A stretch of DNA of 64,000 nt from Bacillus alveayuensis (GCA_030812955.1 JAUSTR010000001.1:62001-126000), one strand, 5' to 3'; shown: positions 44,413 through 56,483, counted from the stretch's first letter. Numbers and translations: made by a program. The notes: generated from the sequence alone by a model not told the origin.

Positions 44413-47307
44413 TCAGTTTGTAGACAATTGCTTACTTTCTTGATCGTTGCGATCGTTTTGTTTGCTTTCGTTAGGTGTGGTTGGTTCTATCGTTGTCTGT
44501 TCATTATTTTGATTTTGTCCAGAATCATTATTGTCGTCATGCGTTGGTTTTTCTTCTTGAAGCTTTTTCTCCTCATATTCACCAACTTTCAAGATAGTAG
44601 AAGGATTTGATTCTTTGCCGGCTACGTCAACAGCGACAACATAATAAGCACTAGCAGTAGGACTTACTGTAAATGAAAGGTTTTGGTTAGCTGGGACACT
44701 TCCTACTTTTTGAAAGTTAGTAGAATAATTTAGAGCTCGATAAATGCGATATCCAATGACATCATTGTCGGCATTAGCCTTCCACGTTATTGCGTTGCCA
44801 CTTAGCTTGACGCCTTCAACAGTTGATGGGGCTGAGCCATTATCTCGAATCGTTTTTTCCGACGATGCAACTAAATGATTTAATTTCGAATCCTTTGGCA
44901 GCCATTTCATAAGTTGGGAAATACTTGGAATTCCTAATTTTTTTAATGCTTCCTCCTTCAGTATAGGACCTTCTTGTACAAACTCACTTGGTGCTGAATC
45001 TGGTACTTGATAGGCTTCTTCTTTTACATAAACAAACTTCCCATATGTTAAATTGTCGTCAACTTTCGTTGGTGCATATTTTGCGTTAAAAATATCTGTT
45101 GCCACTAGTCCAGCCTTTTTACATAGGTCTGATGGCAAATGACCAGAAATCGCACAATATGACCTTGTGACAATTCCTCCTGGAGATTTAAATGTTTCAT
45201 TAGGATCAATTAATTGTGGACGAACTTCATAGGCTGCATTCATCAGTTTTGCCCATAGAAGGATGTTACGTTTACTATAAGTTAATCCTTTATATTTCGT
45301 TTCTAGCCGTTTTGGAGTATCATATCCAATCCAAGTACCAAACGAAACGTTTGGATTTGAAGCTACAAACCATGCATCACGGTAGTCTTGTCCAGTACCA
45401 GTTTTTCCAGCCCAATCAGAATTAAATGTTAAATAACTTTTTAGAGATGCAGCGGTGCCACTGCGAATGACATCTCGCATCATATCAATGGTTAAATAAG
45501 CAGTTTGCGGTGAGAATACTCTTTGCTTTACAGGTTGATGCTTATAAATGGTTTGACCATCTTTTGTCTCAATTTTTTCAATTAAATAGGCGTCGACAAA
45601 TTCACCGCCATTTGCAAAAGTTGCATAAGCATTAACATTTTCTTCTACAGTTACACCAATGGTCATTCCACCTAAAGCTAATGAAAGTGCACCATAATCT
45701 CTTTTGTCGATCGTGGAAAAGCCCATTTTCTCTAAATATGAGATTGGGTTGTGAGAAATGCTTTTTGCATATGTTTTGACTGCCGGAATATTGTAAGAGT
45801 ATTTTAAAGCATCTCGAACACTCGTTAACCCATGGTAGCCGCCCCCATAGTTTTTCGGACTATAGCCACCGATGGAATATGGTACGTCAGCAATTACAGT
45901 TCCTGGTTGAACAATTCCAAGCTCCATCGCTGGTGCATAAACAAGCAAAGGCTTCATCGTTGAACCGTTCGGTCGGGGGGCAGACGTTGCATGGTTTACT
46001 TGTTCGCGGTTATGGTCTCGTCCCCCCACAAAGCTAATAATTTTACCTGTTTTATTTTCAATGAGAACAGCCCCTACTTCGACAGGCTCTTGCACGGTAA
46101 TAAGTTCACCTGTATCAGGGTCTTTCTTCTTTTGAGGCTTACTGTTTCCATAATATTGATATTCTTTCGCCACTTGCTGCATGCGATCATATATTTCTTT
46201 ATCAATGGTTGTATGAATGACGTATCCATCATATCTCAAGCTTTGTTCGGCTTTTTGATAATATTGATAATATAACTTTTCATTATTGGCTAAATCTTTT
46301 TCATTGTATCCGTCCTTCTTCGCAAATTGTTTCATTAAAATATCTCTTGCTCGCTTCTCAACTTCGAATATTAAATATGGGTATTGTTCAATGATCGAAG
46401 GCTTTTTATCAGTTAAATTTGCCCGCAAATCAAATTTAAGCGCTTCTTCATATTGTTGTTTTGAAATAAAGCCAGCATGAAGCATCCGTTTTAAAACTGT
46501 TTTCATTCGATTTAATCCAGGCTCTAAATTTTCTTTTACCTCGCCACTATTTGTAAAAGGGGTATAGCCAAAAGGACTTTGTGGCAGCCCTGCAATAAAG
46601 GCAGCTTGAGGAATGGTTAAATCTTTTGCATCCACACCGAAAATACCTTGAGCAGCTGCTTGGACACCTGCAATGTTTTTTCCAGAACTATTTCGTCCAA
46701 ATGTGGCAACATTTAAATAGGCTTCTAATATTTGATCTTTCGTAAAAAATTGTTCTAATCTCATGGCTAGTAAAATTTCTTTTGCTTTACGGTCAAAAGA
46801 AACTTCATTTGTTAAAATCTGGTTTTTAATTAATTGTTGAGTTAATGTACTTCCGCCAGTACGTACCGATGAATTTGTGAACTCTTGAAAAAGAGCGCGC
46901 ATTATTGCTTTCGGGACAATTCCATTATGCTCATAAAAATATTCATCTTCTGTAGCGATAATGGCATGAATTAAATGCTCGGAAACATCTTCAAGTTTGA
47001 CTTCTTCCCGCTCAATATCAGATCGCAATTTCCCAAGATATACATTGTTTGCAAAATATACATCTGTCGTTTCCGAGTAATCGTAAATTTGTTTTTCCAT
47101 TTCTTCATATGAGCGAATAGGCTCTTCTTTAACAAGTGAAGCAAAATAACCCGCACCAACTCCACCTGCAAAGGAGATGCCAATTAAACAGACGACTATA
47201 AATAAAAGAAATAAATTCCAAACGACTCCGAGTGTAATTCGAACTTTTTGGACATGTTTATCATAAAACTCCACAAATCGCCTCTTCCATTGTTGGAAAT
47301 TTTCCAT
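44413..47307 (-). CDS. Class A penicillin-binding protein (PBP1 family) with fibronectin III-like domain
   Basis: Bifunctional glycosyltransferase/transpeptidase for peptidoglycan, anchored by one N-terminal helix (about residues 28-55). The GT51 domain has E120-D-E in ATEDEYFYEHNG and GGSTLTQQLIKN. The transpeptidase has the serine motif NGSTMKP, SYN in KYSYNIPA and KTGTGQD. After it, about residues 815-905 look like a fibronectin type III domain (WKANADNDVIGYRIYR...AYYVVAVDVAGKESNPS), then a low-complexity Asn/Gln/Glu-rich tail. 964 residues, longer than most because of this. AGGGGGATG precedes the ATG. Confidence 0.92.
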   Translation of the reverse strand: MENFQQWKRRFVEFYDKHVQKVRITLGVVWNLFLLFIVVCLIGISFAGGVGAGYFASLVKEEPIRSYEEMEKQIYDYSETTDVYFANNVYLGKLRSDIEREEVKLEDVSEHLIHAIIATEDEYFYEHNGIVPKAIMRALFQEFTNSSVRTGGSTLTQQLIKNQILTNEVSFDRKAKEILLAMRLEQFFTKDQILEAYLNVATFGRNSSGKNIAGVQAAAQGIFGVDAKDLTIPQAAFIAGLPQSPFGYTPFTNSGEVKENLEPGLNRMKTVLKRMLHAGFISKQQYEEALKFDLRANLTDKKPSIIEQYPYLIFEVEKRARDILMKQFAKKDGYNEKDLANNEKLYYQYYQKAEQSLRYDGYVIHTTIDKEIYDRMQQVAKEYQYYGNSKPQKKKDPDTGELITVQEPVEVGAVLIENKTGKIISFVGGRDHNREQVNHATSAPRPNGSTMKPLLVYAPAMELGIVQPGTVIADVPYSIGGYSPKNYGGGYHGLTSVRDALKYSYNIPAVKTYAKSISHNPISYLEKMGFSTIDKRDYGALSLALGGMTIGVTVEENVNAYATFANGGEFVDAYLIEKIETKDGQTIYKHQPVKQRVFSPQTAYLTIDMMRDVIRSGTAASLKSYLTFNSDWAGKTGTGQDYRDAWFVASNPNVSFGTWIGYDTPKRLETKYKGLTYSKRNILLWAKLMNAAYEVRPQLIDPNETFKSPGGIVTRSYCAISGHLPSDLCKKAGLVATDIFNAKYAPTKVDDNLTYGKFVYVKEEAYQVPDSAPSEFVQEGPILKEEALKKLGIPSISQLMKWLPKDSKLNHLVASSEKTIRDNGSAPSTVEGVKLSGNAITWKANADNDVIGYRIYRALNYSTNFQKVGSVPANQNLSFTVSPTASAYYVVAVDVAGKESNPSTILKVGEYEEKKLQEEKPTHDDNNDSGQNQNNEQTTIEPTTPNESKQNDRNDQESKQLSTN

Positions 47308-47401
47308 ACGATCATCCCCCTAAAATCCTATATATTATAGCATATTTCAACAATTTTTTTACATACTTTTCGATAGAGAACGATGAAGTGAATAACATAC
47401 A

Positions 47402-47430
47402 TTGACAAGAGAATTTAATTTATGTTAAAT
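47402..47430 (+). promoter_or_regulatory. Promoter of the tyrS T-box transcript
   Basis: TTGACA (47402-47407), 17-base spacer, TTAAAT (47425-47430). Transcription should begin near 47437, before the T-box leader. Confidence 0.65.
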
Positions 47431-47455
47431 ATGCAATAGAAAAAGAGAATACGTT

Positions 47456-47800
47456 TAGCGATGATTGGAATGAGTAGTGGTCACCTCCCTGTTTAAGAGA
47501 GCTGATGGCTGGTGCGAATCAGCACATAGGTGTTTCATGAATTACGTCCATGAGCATTCTTTGCGAACGGTATTTCAATAAATGAAGGCGCTGCGACTCT
47601 TTTGAAACGAAATGATTTATCAGATAAAATTTACTCCCTTGTCTGATAAAGAGCTAGGCGGCTTGAGTAAGATGTGAACTCATTAGCAAAGGACGGCAAT
47701 CTGCCGTTATCTTGATGAAGTGAAGAACACACGTGTGTTCTTAAGTAGGGTGGTACCGCGTTTTAAACGTCCCTTCATGAGAAGGGGCGTTTTATTTATC
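47456..47800 (+). promoter_or_regulatory. Tyrosine T-box riboswitch (tyrS leader)
   Basis: Stem I region with AGAGAGCTGATGG and a GGTG(C)GAA-type loop, and a specifier-loop candidate TAC (Tyr) inside GAATTACGTCC. The conserved T-box AAGTAGGGTGGTACCGCG is at 47743-47760; its TGGT bulge pairs with an A discriminator (tRNA-Tyr). It is followed by the terminator CGTCCCTTC/GAAGGGGCG with TTTTATTT (47765-47796). Uncharged tRNA-Tyr should stabilise the antiterminator and permit tyrS expression. Confidence 0.95.
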
Positions 47801-47843
47801 TTAAGGGGAATTATATTTGAAAAAGCTATGTCATTCATTTTGA

Positions 47844-49121
<1,278 letters not shown>

Positions 49122-49129
49122 ACAAAAGT

Positions 49130-49168
49130 GGCTGCCAGTGTCAGACTGTAGATACTTATGGCAGCCAT
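49130..49168 (+). terminator. Hairpin 1 after tyrS
   Basis: TGGCTGCCA/TGGCAGCCA stem. No T-run follows, so it may be a processing or pause hairpin rather than the main terminator. Confidence 0.6.
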
Positions 49169-49213
49169 TGGAACAATTATATTGGAAGTTGAGATGTTCT
49201 AAAAATAAGAATT

Positions 49214-49248
49214 AGGCTTGGATTTATTTGCATCCAAGCCTTGTTTTT
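49214..49248. terminator. Terminator between tyrS and katA
   Basis: AGGCTTGGAT/ATCCAAGCCT stem followed by TGTTTTT; the complement also serves katA. Confidence 0.85.
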
Positions 49249-49292
49249 ATGCGAAATGGCAGTAAATTGCAGTGATTGTGTCTAAAAAGTGA

Positions 49293-50756
49293 TTACCCTT
49301 TTTTCACTTCCTCTGGTACTTCAAGACCAAGACCTTCAGCAACACGTGTTCCGTATTCTGGATCAGCTTTGTAAAAATGAGAGATTTGACGAAGTTTAAT
49401 TTCTTCTAATTCAACAGGTTTCATTGATTCGATGATGTTTTCGATTAGGCGTGTTTTTTCTTCCTCACTCATGAGACGATATAAATCACCCGCTTGAGTG
49501 TAGTGGTCATCATGATCGTATCGTGCATTTTCAGCAACACCAGATACTGGGAATGAAGCTTGTTTGGCTTCCGGAGTTTCTTTTGGACCTCCAAAGCTGT
49601 TTGGTTCATAGTATACGGAACGGCCTCCGTTGTCGTCAAAGCGCATAAATCCATCGCGTTGATAGTTGTTCACTTCTACTCTTGGACGATTGATTGGCAG
49701 TGAGTTATAGTTTGCTCCGATGCGATAGCGATGAGCATCGTGATAAGCGAATAGCCGTCCTTGTAGCATTTTATCTGGTGACACGTCTACTCCTGGAACA
49801 AGGTTACCAGGCGAGAAAGCAGCTTGTTCGACTTCTGCAAAGTAGTTTTCAGGGTTTTTGTTTAAGACTAATTTTCCGACCTCAATTAATGGATAGTCTT
49901 TATGCGACCAAACTTTTGTCACATCAAATGGATCCCATTTGTACGTATTGGCATCTTCAAGCGGCATCATTTGTACATAAAGTGTCCAAGAAGGATAATC
50001 TCCATTTTCAATTGCATTGAATAAATCCTCTGTATGGTAGTCAGGATTTTCTCCTGCAATTTTTAGTGCTGTTTTCGTATCAAGATTTTTCACACCTTGA
50101 TCGGTTTTGAAATGATATTTAATCCAAACACTATCACCCTCTGCGTTCGTCCACTTAAAGGTGTGGCTGCCATACCCATTCATATGACGATATGTCGCCG
50201 GAATTCCTCTGTCACCCATTAAATATGTAACTTGGTGCAACGATTCCGGTGATAATGACCAAAAATCCCATACAGCTGTTGGATTTTTTAAATGTGTTCT
50301 TGGATCGCGTTTTTGTGTATGAATGAAATCAGGGAATTTAATCGCATCTCGAATAAAGAAAATCGGTGTATTATTTCCGACAATATCGTAGTTTCCTTCT
50401 TCTGTATAAAATTTCACGGCAAATCCACGAGGGTCACGAACGGTATCTGCAGAACCAAGTTCCCCAGCAACAGTTGAGAACCGTACAAAGACGGGTGTAC
50501 GTTTACCAACACCGTTAAATACTTTCGCTTTCGTATATTTAGACATATCATTTGTTACTTCAAAATATCCGTGAGCGCCAGCACCTTTTGCATGGACGAC
50601 ACGTTCTGGAACACGTTCACGGTTAAAATGAGCTAATTTTTCTAAAAGATGTACATCTTGAATTAAAGTTGGCCCACGATGACCTGCTGTCATGGAATTT
50701 TGATTATCTCCTACTGGCGCTCCCCAACTTGTCGTTAATTTTTTGTTTTCTGACAT
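49293..50756 (-). CDS. katA: Vegetative catalase KatA (monofunctional heme catalase, clade 3)
   Basis: Breaks down hydrogen peroxide in the cytoplasm. 487 residues, small-subunit type. The catalytic His lies in [14 protein letters not shown], the Asn in [14 protein letters not shown], the heme-ligand Tyr in [14 protein letters not shown], and [24 protein letters not shown] and the NADPH-region residues are present. GAAGAGGTG precedes the ATG. A PerR-like operator next to the promoter (50833-50847) indicates peroxide induction. Confidence 0.96.
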   Translation of the reverse strand: MSENKKLTTSWGAPVGDNQNSMTAGHRGPTLIQDVHLLEKLAHFNRERVPERVVHAKGAGAHGYFEVTNDMSKYTKAKVFNGVGKRTPVFVRFSTVAGELGSADTVRDPRGFAVKFYTEEGNYDIVGNNTPIFFIRDAIKFPDFIHTQKRDPRTHLKNPTAVWDFWSLSPESLHQVTYLMGDRGIPATYRHMNGYGSHTFKWTNAEGDSVWIKYHFKTDQGVKNLDTKTALKIAGENPDYHTEDLFNAIENGDYPSWTLYVQMMPLEDANTYKWDPFDVTKVWSHKDYPLIEVGKLVLNKNPENYFAEVEQAAFSPGNLVPGVDVSPDKMLQGRLFAYHDAHRYRIGANYNSLPINRPRVEVNNYQRDGFMRFDDNGGRSVYYEPNSFGGPKETPEAKQASFPVSGVAENARYDHDDHYTQAGDLYRLMSEEEKTRLIENIIESMKPVELEEIKLRQISHFYKADPEYGTRVAEGLGLEVPEEVKKG

Positions 50757-50832
50757 GAACCATCACCTCTTCAAATTAATATAATAACGTTATTTAAATA
50801 ATAACATCTTTTAAAATAAATTCAATACATTT

Positions 50833-50847
50833 TTATAATAATTTTAA
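50833..50847 (-). promoter_or_regulatory. PerR box upstream of katA
   Basis: TTATAATAATTTTAA matches 13 of 15 positions of the Per-box consensus TTATAATTATTATAA. It lies just upstream of a TTGAAT -35 on the minus strand. A weaker Fur-like half site (TGATAAT, 50856-50862) is adjacent. Confidence 0.7.
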
Positions 50848-51013
50848 TCTATTATTGATAATCATTCTGGATACTAGGATGTAAAAGAAATTGCTTATAA
50901 GGGATTTTTAGCATACAGAAAAAATCGGTGGATGAATGGAGATGCAAAAAGATTTAGTAAATTTCCATTATATTACAAATAATAGTATTTAAGGATGAAT
51001 TTGTCGAAAAAAG

Positions 51014-51041
51014 TTGAAAGTGTTATGTGAATTGGTATAAT
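51014..51041 (+). promoter_or_regulatory. Sigma-A promoter without an obvious gene
   Basis: TTGAAA (51014-51019), 16-base spacer, TATAAT (51036-51041), starting a transcript that runs into the terminator at 51205-51257. Confidence 0.6.
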
Positions 51042-51045
51042 GTAA

Positions 51046-51257
51046 CTCGTGATTGTGAAGTCACATACTGTATTAATAAGTTTATCGTAAAGGTTGAAAA
51101 CTATGATTGTTTGATAGAAGACAGAGTAGCTGTTTCCTATTAAACAGTATATTGTTATAAATGAAAGAGTTTTGGTTTTTTTGTAAGGGTTCTGCAGAAG
51201 AACTAAGACGCTTTCTGTTTCTTGATAAAAAATCTAGGTACAGAAAGCGTCTTTTTT
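51046..51257 (+). ncRNA. Candidate small RNA or transcription-attenuating leader upstream of the chemoreceptor
   Basis: About 210 nt between a good promoter and a strong terminator. Small hairpins inside include GTGATTGTGAAGTCAC and GTTCTGCAGAAGAAC. It does not match any riboswitch consensus I can recognise (no c-di-GMP, purine, SAM or T-box core). It may be a free-standing small RNA or a leader for the methyl-accepting protein 168 bp after the terminator. Confidence 0.35.
51205..51257 (+). terminator. Strong terminator with no protein gene before it
   Basis: Perfect 14-bp stem AAGACGCTTTCTGT/ACAGAAAGCGTCTT and T7. Nearest plus-strand gene upstream is tyrS, more than 2 kb away and already terminated. 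Confidence 0.9.
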
Positions 51258-51424
51258 TAGGTTTATTTGTTAAAGTTCCATATAAAAAGGTAGGAGACTA
51301 TAAAAAATGGGTATATTTGATATGGTTCATTTGATAAGGGAACGTTCATTTTTCAGTGATTTTCAGCCCTTTTGGAACACAGTAAATGATTTTTAAAAAA
51401 CTTCAACAAAATGAGGAGGAATAT

Positions 51425-53137
51425 ATGAGAAACCGTAAGTTGAAATGGAAGTTAAATATAGGAACAAAGATCAATTTAATCGTTTTAGGAATTATCTTTT
51501 TCTTATCATTCGTAGTAGGTATTGTGGTAGTTCAGCAAGTCACCATTGGAATCAAACAATTTGCTGTTGAAAAATCAAAAGGGGATTTAAGTTTAGCCTA
51601 TCGGTATATTGACAATAAATACCCCGGTGAGTGGACAATTAAAAATGGGAAATTATATAAAGGCTCTACTGTGATGAATGAAAATTTTGAGGTCGTTGAT
51701 AAGATAGGAGAAGACACTGGGGACACGGTCACGATTTTTCAAGGAGAGACTCGAATATCAACAAATGTCATGAAAGATGGAGAACGGGCTATCGGAACAC
51801 AAGCATCTTTAGAAGTAGTAAATGCTGTATTGAAGAGAGGAGAAAAATACTATGGGGAGGCGGAAGTTGTAGGTAATCGTTATCAAACGGCTTATATGCC
51901 CCTTAAAGACCGTAACGGAGAAGTAATCGGAATGTTGTATGTAGGAGCTTCCCAAAAAATTATCGATACAACTATAGCTTCATTTCTCAAAATATTCGCA
52001 TTGGTGTTCATGGTGGCGATTCTCTTTTCAGTCTTGGCTACGTTATGGTTCACACGAAGGTTAAAGAAGAGATTAACGGCCATTTCCCATGCATTAGATA
52101 TGGCAGGGAAAGGGAATTTCACGATGGACGTTGTAGATGATGCCGGAGATGAGCTAAGCGATCTTTCAAACAGCTATAATTCCATGAAAGAAAACTTGGG
52201 CAATATGATTCATGAAGTAATGCAAACATCTGAACAGCTTGCAGCTTCTTCGGAGGAACTATCTGCTGGTGCTGAACAAACAAGCAAGGCAGCGGAGCAA
52301 ATAACAGAAGCGATTCAAGAAGTAGCAAATGGAGCTGAAACCCAAAAGGTACATGTAGAAGAAAGTGCAAAGTCTTTAGAAGAGATGACCGTAGGCATTC
52401 AACATATAGCCGAAAGCTCTTCATCCATTGCGGATTCAGGAACACAGTTAACAGAACAAGCTAAACGGGGCGAAGAATATGTGAGGAAGACCGCTCAACA
52501 AATAAATGCGATTCATCAATCTGTGGACATAAGCGGAGAAGTCATTGAATTGCTGGGGAAAAGGTCACAGGAAATAGATGAGATCACAAAGGTCATCACG
52601 GACATTGCCAATCAAACAAATGTATTGGCATTGAATGCAGCTATTGAAGCTGCACAGGCCGGTGAACATGGAAAAGGATTTGCGGTAGTGGCAGATGAAG
52701 TTCGTAAGCTTGCCGAGCAATCTCGTCAATCAGCCTCTCAAATTTCAGAGCTCATTAAAGAAATTCAAGTGGATATGGTACGTTCGATTGATTCAATTAA
52801 CGAAGTGAAAGAAGATGTGCAGGATGGACTGGAAATAGTGGCGAAGACCGAGGAAAGTTTTCAAGAAATCCTTGATTCAATGGAGAACATAAGGGAAAAG
52901 ATTGACGAAATGGCGGCAACGACGGAGCAAATATCAGCTAGTGCCCAAGAAGTAAGTGCAACAGTCGACGGCATCACGACCATTTCTAAGGAAACATCCA
53001 TGCATTCCCAAAGTGTGGCAGCATCAACAGAAGAACAGCTGGCTTCCATGGAAGAGATCACAGCGTCAGCCAACTCCTTATCCAAAATGGCGATGAATTT
53101 ACAAGAACTCATAAGTAAATTTAAAACAAATGAATAG
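51425..53137 (+). CDS. Methyl-accepting chemotaxis protein with single Cache domain
   Basis: Transmembrane chemoreceptor, 570 residues. TM1 about 16-38 ([21 protein letters not shown]), an extracellular single-Cache domain (about 45-185, [20 protein letters not shown]...[22 protein letters not shown]), TM2 about 190-212, HAMP (213-265), then the methyl-accepting signalling domain with the conserved tip [42 protein letters not shown]. Ligand unknown. ATG 51425 directly follows GAGGAGGA; an upstream ATG at 51386 lacks a ribosome site. Confidence 0.93.
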   Translation: MRNRKLKWKLNIGTKINLIVLGIIFFLSFVVGIVVVQQVTIGIKQFAVEKSKGDLSLAYRYIDNKYPGEWTIKNGKLYKGSTVMNENFEVVDKIGEDTGDTVTIFQGETRISTNVMKDGERAIGTQASLEVVNAVLKRGEKYYGEAEVVGNRYQTAYMPLKDRNGEVIGMLYVGASQKIIDTTIASFLKIFALVFMVAILFSVLATLWFTRRLKKRLTAISHALDMAGKGNFTMDVVDDAGDELSDLSNSYNSMKENLGNMIHEVMQTSEQLAASSEELSAGAEQTSKAAEQITEAIQEVANGAETQKVHVEESAKSLEEMTVGIQHIAESSSSIADSGTQLTEQAKRGEEYVRKTAQQINAIHQSVDISGEVIELLGKRSQEIDEITKVITDIANQTNVLALNAAIEAAQAGEHGKGFAVVADEVRKLAEQSRQSASQISELIKEIQVDMVRSIDSINEVKEDVQDGLEIVAKTEESFQEILDSMENIREKIDEMAATTEQISASAQEVSATVDGITTISKETSMHSQSVAASTEEQLASMEEITASANSLSKMAMNLQELISKFKTNE

Positions 53138-53190
53138 GGTGCGATGTTTAGGTTTTATGCAAACATGTTTTTATACAAAGCGATAAAACA

Positions 53191-53234
53191 CCCCCAAAAA
53201 CCTTATTAAAATAAAGGTTTTTGGGGGGTTTTTT
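53191..53234. terminator. Bidirectional terminator between the chemoreceptor gene and rpsD
   Basis: CCCCCAAAAACCTT/AAGGTTTTTGGGGG stem with T-run on the plus strand and corresponding bases on the minus strand. Confidence 0.92.
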
Positions 53235-53256
53235 GTGGATTTTACTAAGCCGTTTA

Positions 53257-54045
<789 letters not shown>

Positions 54046-54051
54046 AAGTCC

Positions 54052-54080
54052 ATTATAAAAATTATAAATATTGAAGTCAA
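54052..54080 (-). promoter_or_regulatory. Sigma-A promoter of rpsD
   Basis: On the minus strand TTGACT (54075-54080), 17-base spacer, TATAAT (54052-54057), a near-perfect vegetative promoter fitting a ribosomal gene. Beyond it, 54081-54265 holds only the dgcP leader and promoter region. Confidence 0.8.
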
Positions 54081-54265
54081 GGTTATCATTTGAAAAAATT
54101 TGATAAGGAAGGAGAAGCTTCAATTTGACATAGAAGGTCGAAAAAACAATTGTCTAACTGTCATGAAAAAAATGACGCAATTTGTTTTTAGTATTTCCCT
54201 ACAATCTATGCTATAATTCAGTATGTGAAAAATTAGGACAATTTTACTGTTTGTGGGTGATTAAC

Positions 54266-56074
54266 ATGTCAGAAAATTGTAAGCTGACAATATTAAAAGG
54301 GTTATTTTTTGACTATTTTACGTCAAATGAAAAAATTAAAAATTATCATGAATTTGTCTACTCTTTTTTATCGATCTTAAAACAAGAGCTCCAATTAGAA
54401 AAAGCAATGGTTTGGAAACGGATCACTAAACATACATATACACTCCAATATTCAACAGAACATAACTTTCAAAATAGAACGAGCCGTCACGTTTTTCCTC
54501 CCCAACCATTCATGATGAACAAAGATCAAAAGCGGGCCTATTTAATTAATGATCAAAGCCAATCAGGATCGACCGTTATAGAATTACATGGGATTCAAGC
54601 AATCATGGAGTATTCTTCTGAATGGGGAGAAAAATTGTCTCGTATTTGCTTTTCCTTCTTAGAAAGCGGATGGGAACTTTACCTTCAATACGTTCAAAAA
54701 TCTCGTTTTAAAAAGCTGTTTATACTAACTGAAAAGCTTCATTCCTCTATGGATAAAGATCAAGTACTGAAGCAGCTTTGTGAATTTTTAAAGGATGTGT
54801 TTCCAGATTTAACGTTTCATTTATTTTTATCCCACGACTATGAACTTGACCATAAATTACCTGTAAAAGGCCTAGAGCAAGAATTAAATTCAAATCAAGA
54901 AGCAATGGCTGCCTTTATTTCTGGTACAATGCAGCAAAAAAAAGTAGGAAAGAGAAAATATTATTATGCTCCCATTATAGGAGTACAAGGTGTTTACGGG
55001 ATTATTCAACTCATTGCACCTGCTTTTGATCATATAATCGATGAGGATTTAATGTTTTTAGAATTAGCTTCCAAAGCGGGGGGGAAGGCATTAGAAAATG
55101 CAAAGCTTTACGAACAGACGAAAAGGCTTGTAAATGATTTACAGCTAATTAACGAAACGACGCATAAGATTAATAAAGAACTTCGAATATCAGAAACGAT
55201 GAAATATATGATTAAACAAATGACTAAGTCGTTTTCATCTGATGAAGCAGCATTTGTTTCTTTAAAAGACGATGGCGAATTGTCGATATTGCCAGGAAGT
55301 ACGAAGTTTTTTCATACACCTAGCTCTAAGGTGTATATTCATTTTATCGAACAAAAAATTTGTGAGGAAAAAGATGGGATTTTTATTGGGGATATTTCTA
55401 ATTATATTAAAACAGAATTGCCGTATCAGTCGTTAATGGCAGTTCCTATGGTTGAAAGTGAAAATATAATAGGGTTTGCTGTAGTTTTGCATAAAAATCC
55501 ATATGCTTTCAGCTTTGATATGTATAAATTGATGCAATCGCTAATTTATCATTCTACTCTTGCTTTTATTAATGCAATGCTCCGAGAAGAGCTGGAGATG
55601 TTGGTGATTACGGACCAATTAACCAAATTATATTCAAGAAAATATTTGGATGAGGCTATTCAAGAATCGATTCAACAAGACCAGAAAGGTGTTTTTATTT
55701 TAGTCGATATCGATAATTTTAAGCAAATAAATGATACATATGGACATCAAGTTGGAGATGAAATTTTAAGACAAGTGGCCAATATTATTAAATCTAATAT
55801 TCGTAAAGGGGATATCGCTTCACGATGGGGGGGAGAGGAACTAGCCATTTATTTACCAAGAGCAGACATGGAAACAGGACTAAGAGTAGCGGAACGTTTA
55901 GTTAAATCGGTCGAAAAATCGACAAATCCTAAAGCTACGATATCTTGTGGTGTTTCTTATTGGAATTTTAAAAGAAAAATATCAGCATCCCAATTGTTTA
56001 AACGTGCAGATGATGCTTTATATTTAGCTAAGAATCAAGGGAAAAATCGTGTCATTTCAGAATTAGAATTATAG
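54266..56074 (+). CDS. dgcP: Diguanylate cyclase with GAF domains (DgcP/YtrP)
   Basis: Makes c-di-GMP. 602 residues: GAF-like sensor regions (about 150-300 and 315-455), then a GGDEF domain with active-site GGEEL at 522-526 and the product-inhibition site RxxD (RKGD, 513-516) five residues before it, both intact. DQLTKLYSRKYLDE and VDIDNFKQINDTYGHQVGDEIL are the domain's conserved helices. No membrane segment. ATG 54266 follows GTGGGTGAT. Beside rpsD as in B. subtilis, where DgcP is one of three active cyclases. Confidence 0.92.
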   Translation: MSENCKLTILKGLFFDYFTSNEKIKNYHEFVYSFLSILKQELQLEKAMVWKRITKHTYTLQYSTEHNFQNRTSRHVFPPQPFMMNKDQKRAYLINDQSQSGSTVIELHGIQAIMEYSSEWGEKLSRICFSFLESGWELYLQYVQKSRFKKLFILTEKLHSSMDKDQVLKQLCEFLKDVFPDLTFHLFLSHDYELDHKLPVKGLEQELNSNQEAMAAFISGTMQQKKVGKRKYYYAPIIGVQGVYGIIQLIAPAFDHIIDEDLMFLELASKAGGKALENAKLYEQTKRLVNDLQLINETTHKINKELRISETMKYMIKQMTKSFSSDEAAFVSLKDDGELSILPGSTKFFHTPSSKVYIHFIEQKICEEKDGIFIGDISNYIKTELPYQSLMAVPMVESENIIGFAVVLHKNPYAFSFDMYKLMQSLIYHSTLAFINAMLREELEMLVITDQLTKLYSRKYLDEAIQESIQQDQKGVFILVDIDNFKQINDTYGHQVGDEILRQVANIIKSNIRKGDIASRWGGEELAIYLPRADMETGLRVAERLVKSVEKSTNPKATISCGVSYWNFKRKISASQLFKRADDALYLAKNQGKNRVISELEL

Positions 56075-56126
56075 ACAAAAGTATATGACGATAGTGTCTG
56101 AATAGGCTTGAATGATCCAAATATTT

Positions 56127-56150
56127 ACTCAGGGGACTGAGTTTTTTTAT
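56127..56150 (+). terminator. Terminator of dgcP, invaded by a MITE
   Basis: ACTCAG/CTGAGT stem with GGGGA loop and T7 (56127-56148). The target duplication of the element at 56154-56236 lies within its T-rich tail. Confidence 0.75.
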
Positions 56151-56153
56151 TTT

Positions 56154-56236
56154 GGCTGTTTTCGTAAACTTTGTCGATTGCTTGGACAGTTGAAAAAAGC
56201 TATGGTTGTAAAGCAACTATCTTTTAGAAAAGAGCC
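56154..56236. mobile_element. ISL3-like MITE, copy 3 (83 bp, internally deleted)
   Basis: Same two ends as the other copies (GGCTGTTTTCGTAAACTTTG left, CTTTTAGAAAAGAGCC right), but the central hairpin block is gone. GATTGCTTGGACAGT joins near the deletion point. The flanks TTTATTTT at 56146-56153 and 56237-56244 are a perfect 8-bp duplication, so it moved as a unit or was deleted after insertion. Confidence 0.82.
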
Positions 56237-56261
56237 TTTATTTTAGGGGTTTCTGTTTAAT

Positions 56262-56356
56262 AGAGGCTGCCCCATAAGTGTCTGACCTCATATTTTTCCA
56301 ATCTCTGTTCGATATTGTGATTTCGGGGTTGACGCTTGGAATTTGGGACGGCCTCT
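56262..56356. repeat. 95-bp imperfect inverted repeat between dgcP and refZ
   Basis: AGAGGCTGCCCCA at 56262-56274 pairs imperfectly with TGGGACGGCCTCT at 56344-56356. The inner part has no coding potential. It could be a second type of small element or a terminator-like fold; no second copy is present here. Confidence 0.5.
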
Positions 56357-56483
56357 TTTCTTTATAATCTATTTGACAAAATTCCAATGAATTGATTAAA
56401 AACTTGTCGAAAAGTTATAGAAGGATAAGCGTTACAATCGTTGAACATAAACAACATACCTTCTTTTTAAGGGGTGGAGATCA

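Noticed and set aside
51046..51257. c-di-GMP riboswitch ahead of the chemoreceptor
   Set aside because: No GEMM-type conserved core was recognisable, so it was left as an unclassified leader or small RNA.
51160..51330. Frame of about 57 codons starting MKEFWFF upstream of the chemoreceptor
   Set aside because: It runs straight through the strong terminator at 51205-51257 and has no ribosome site.
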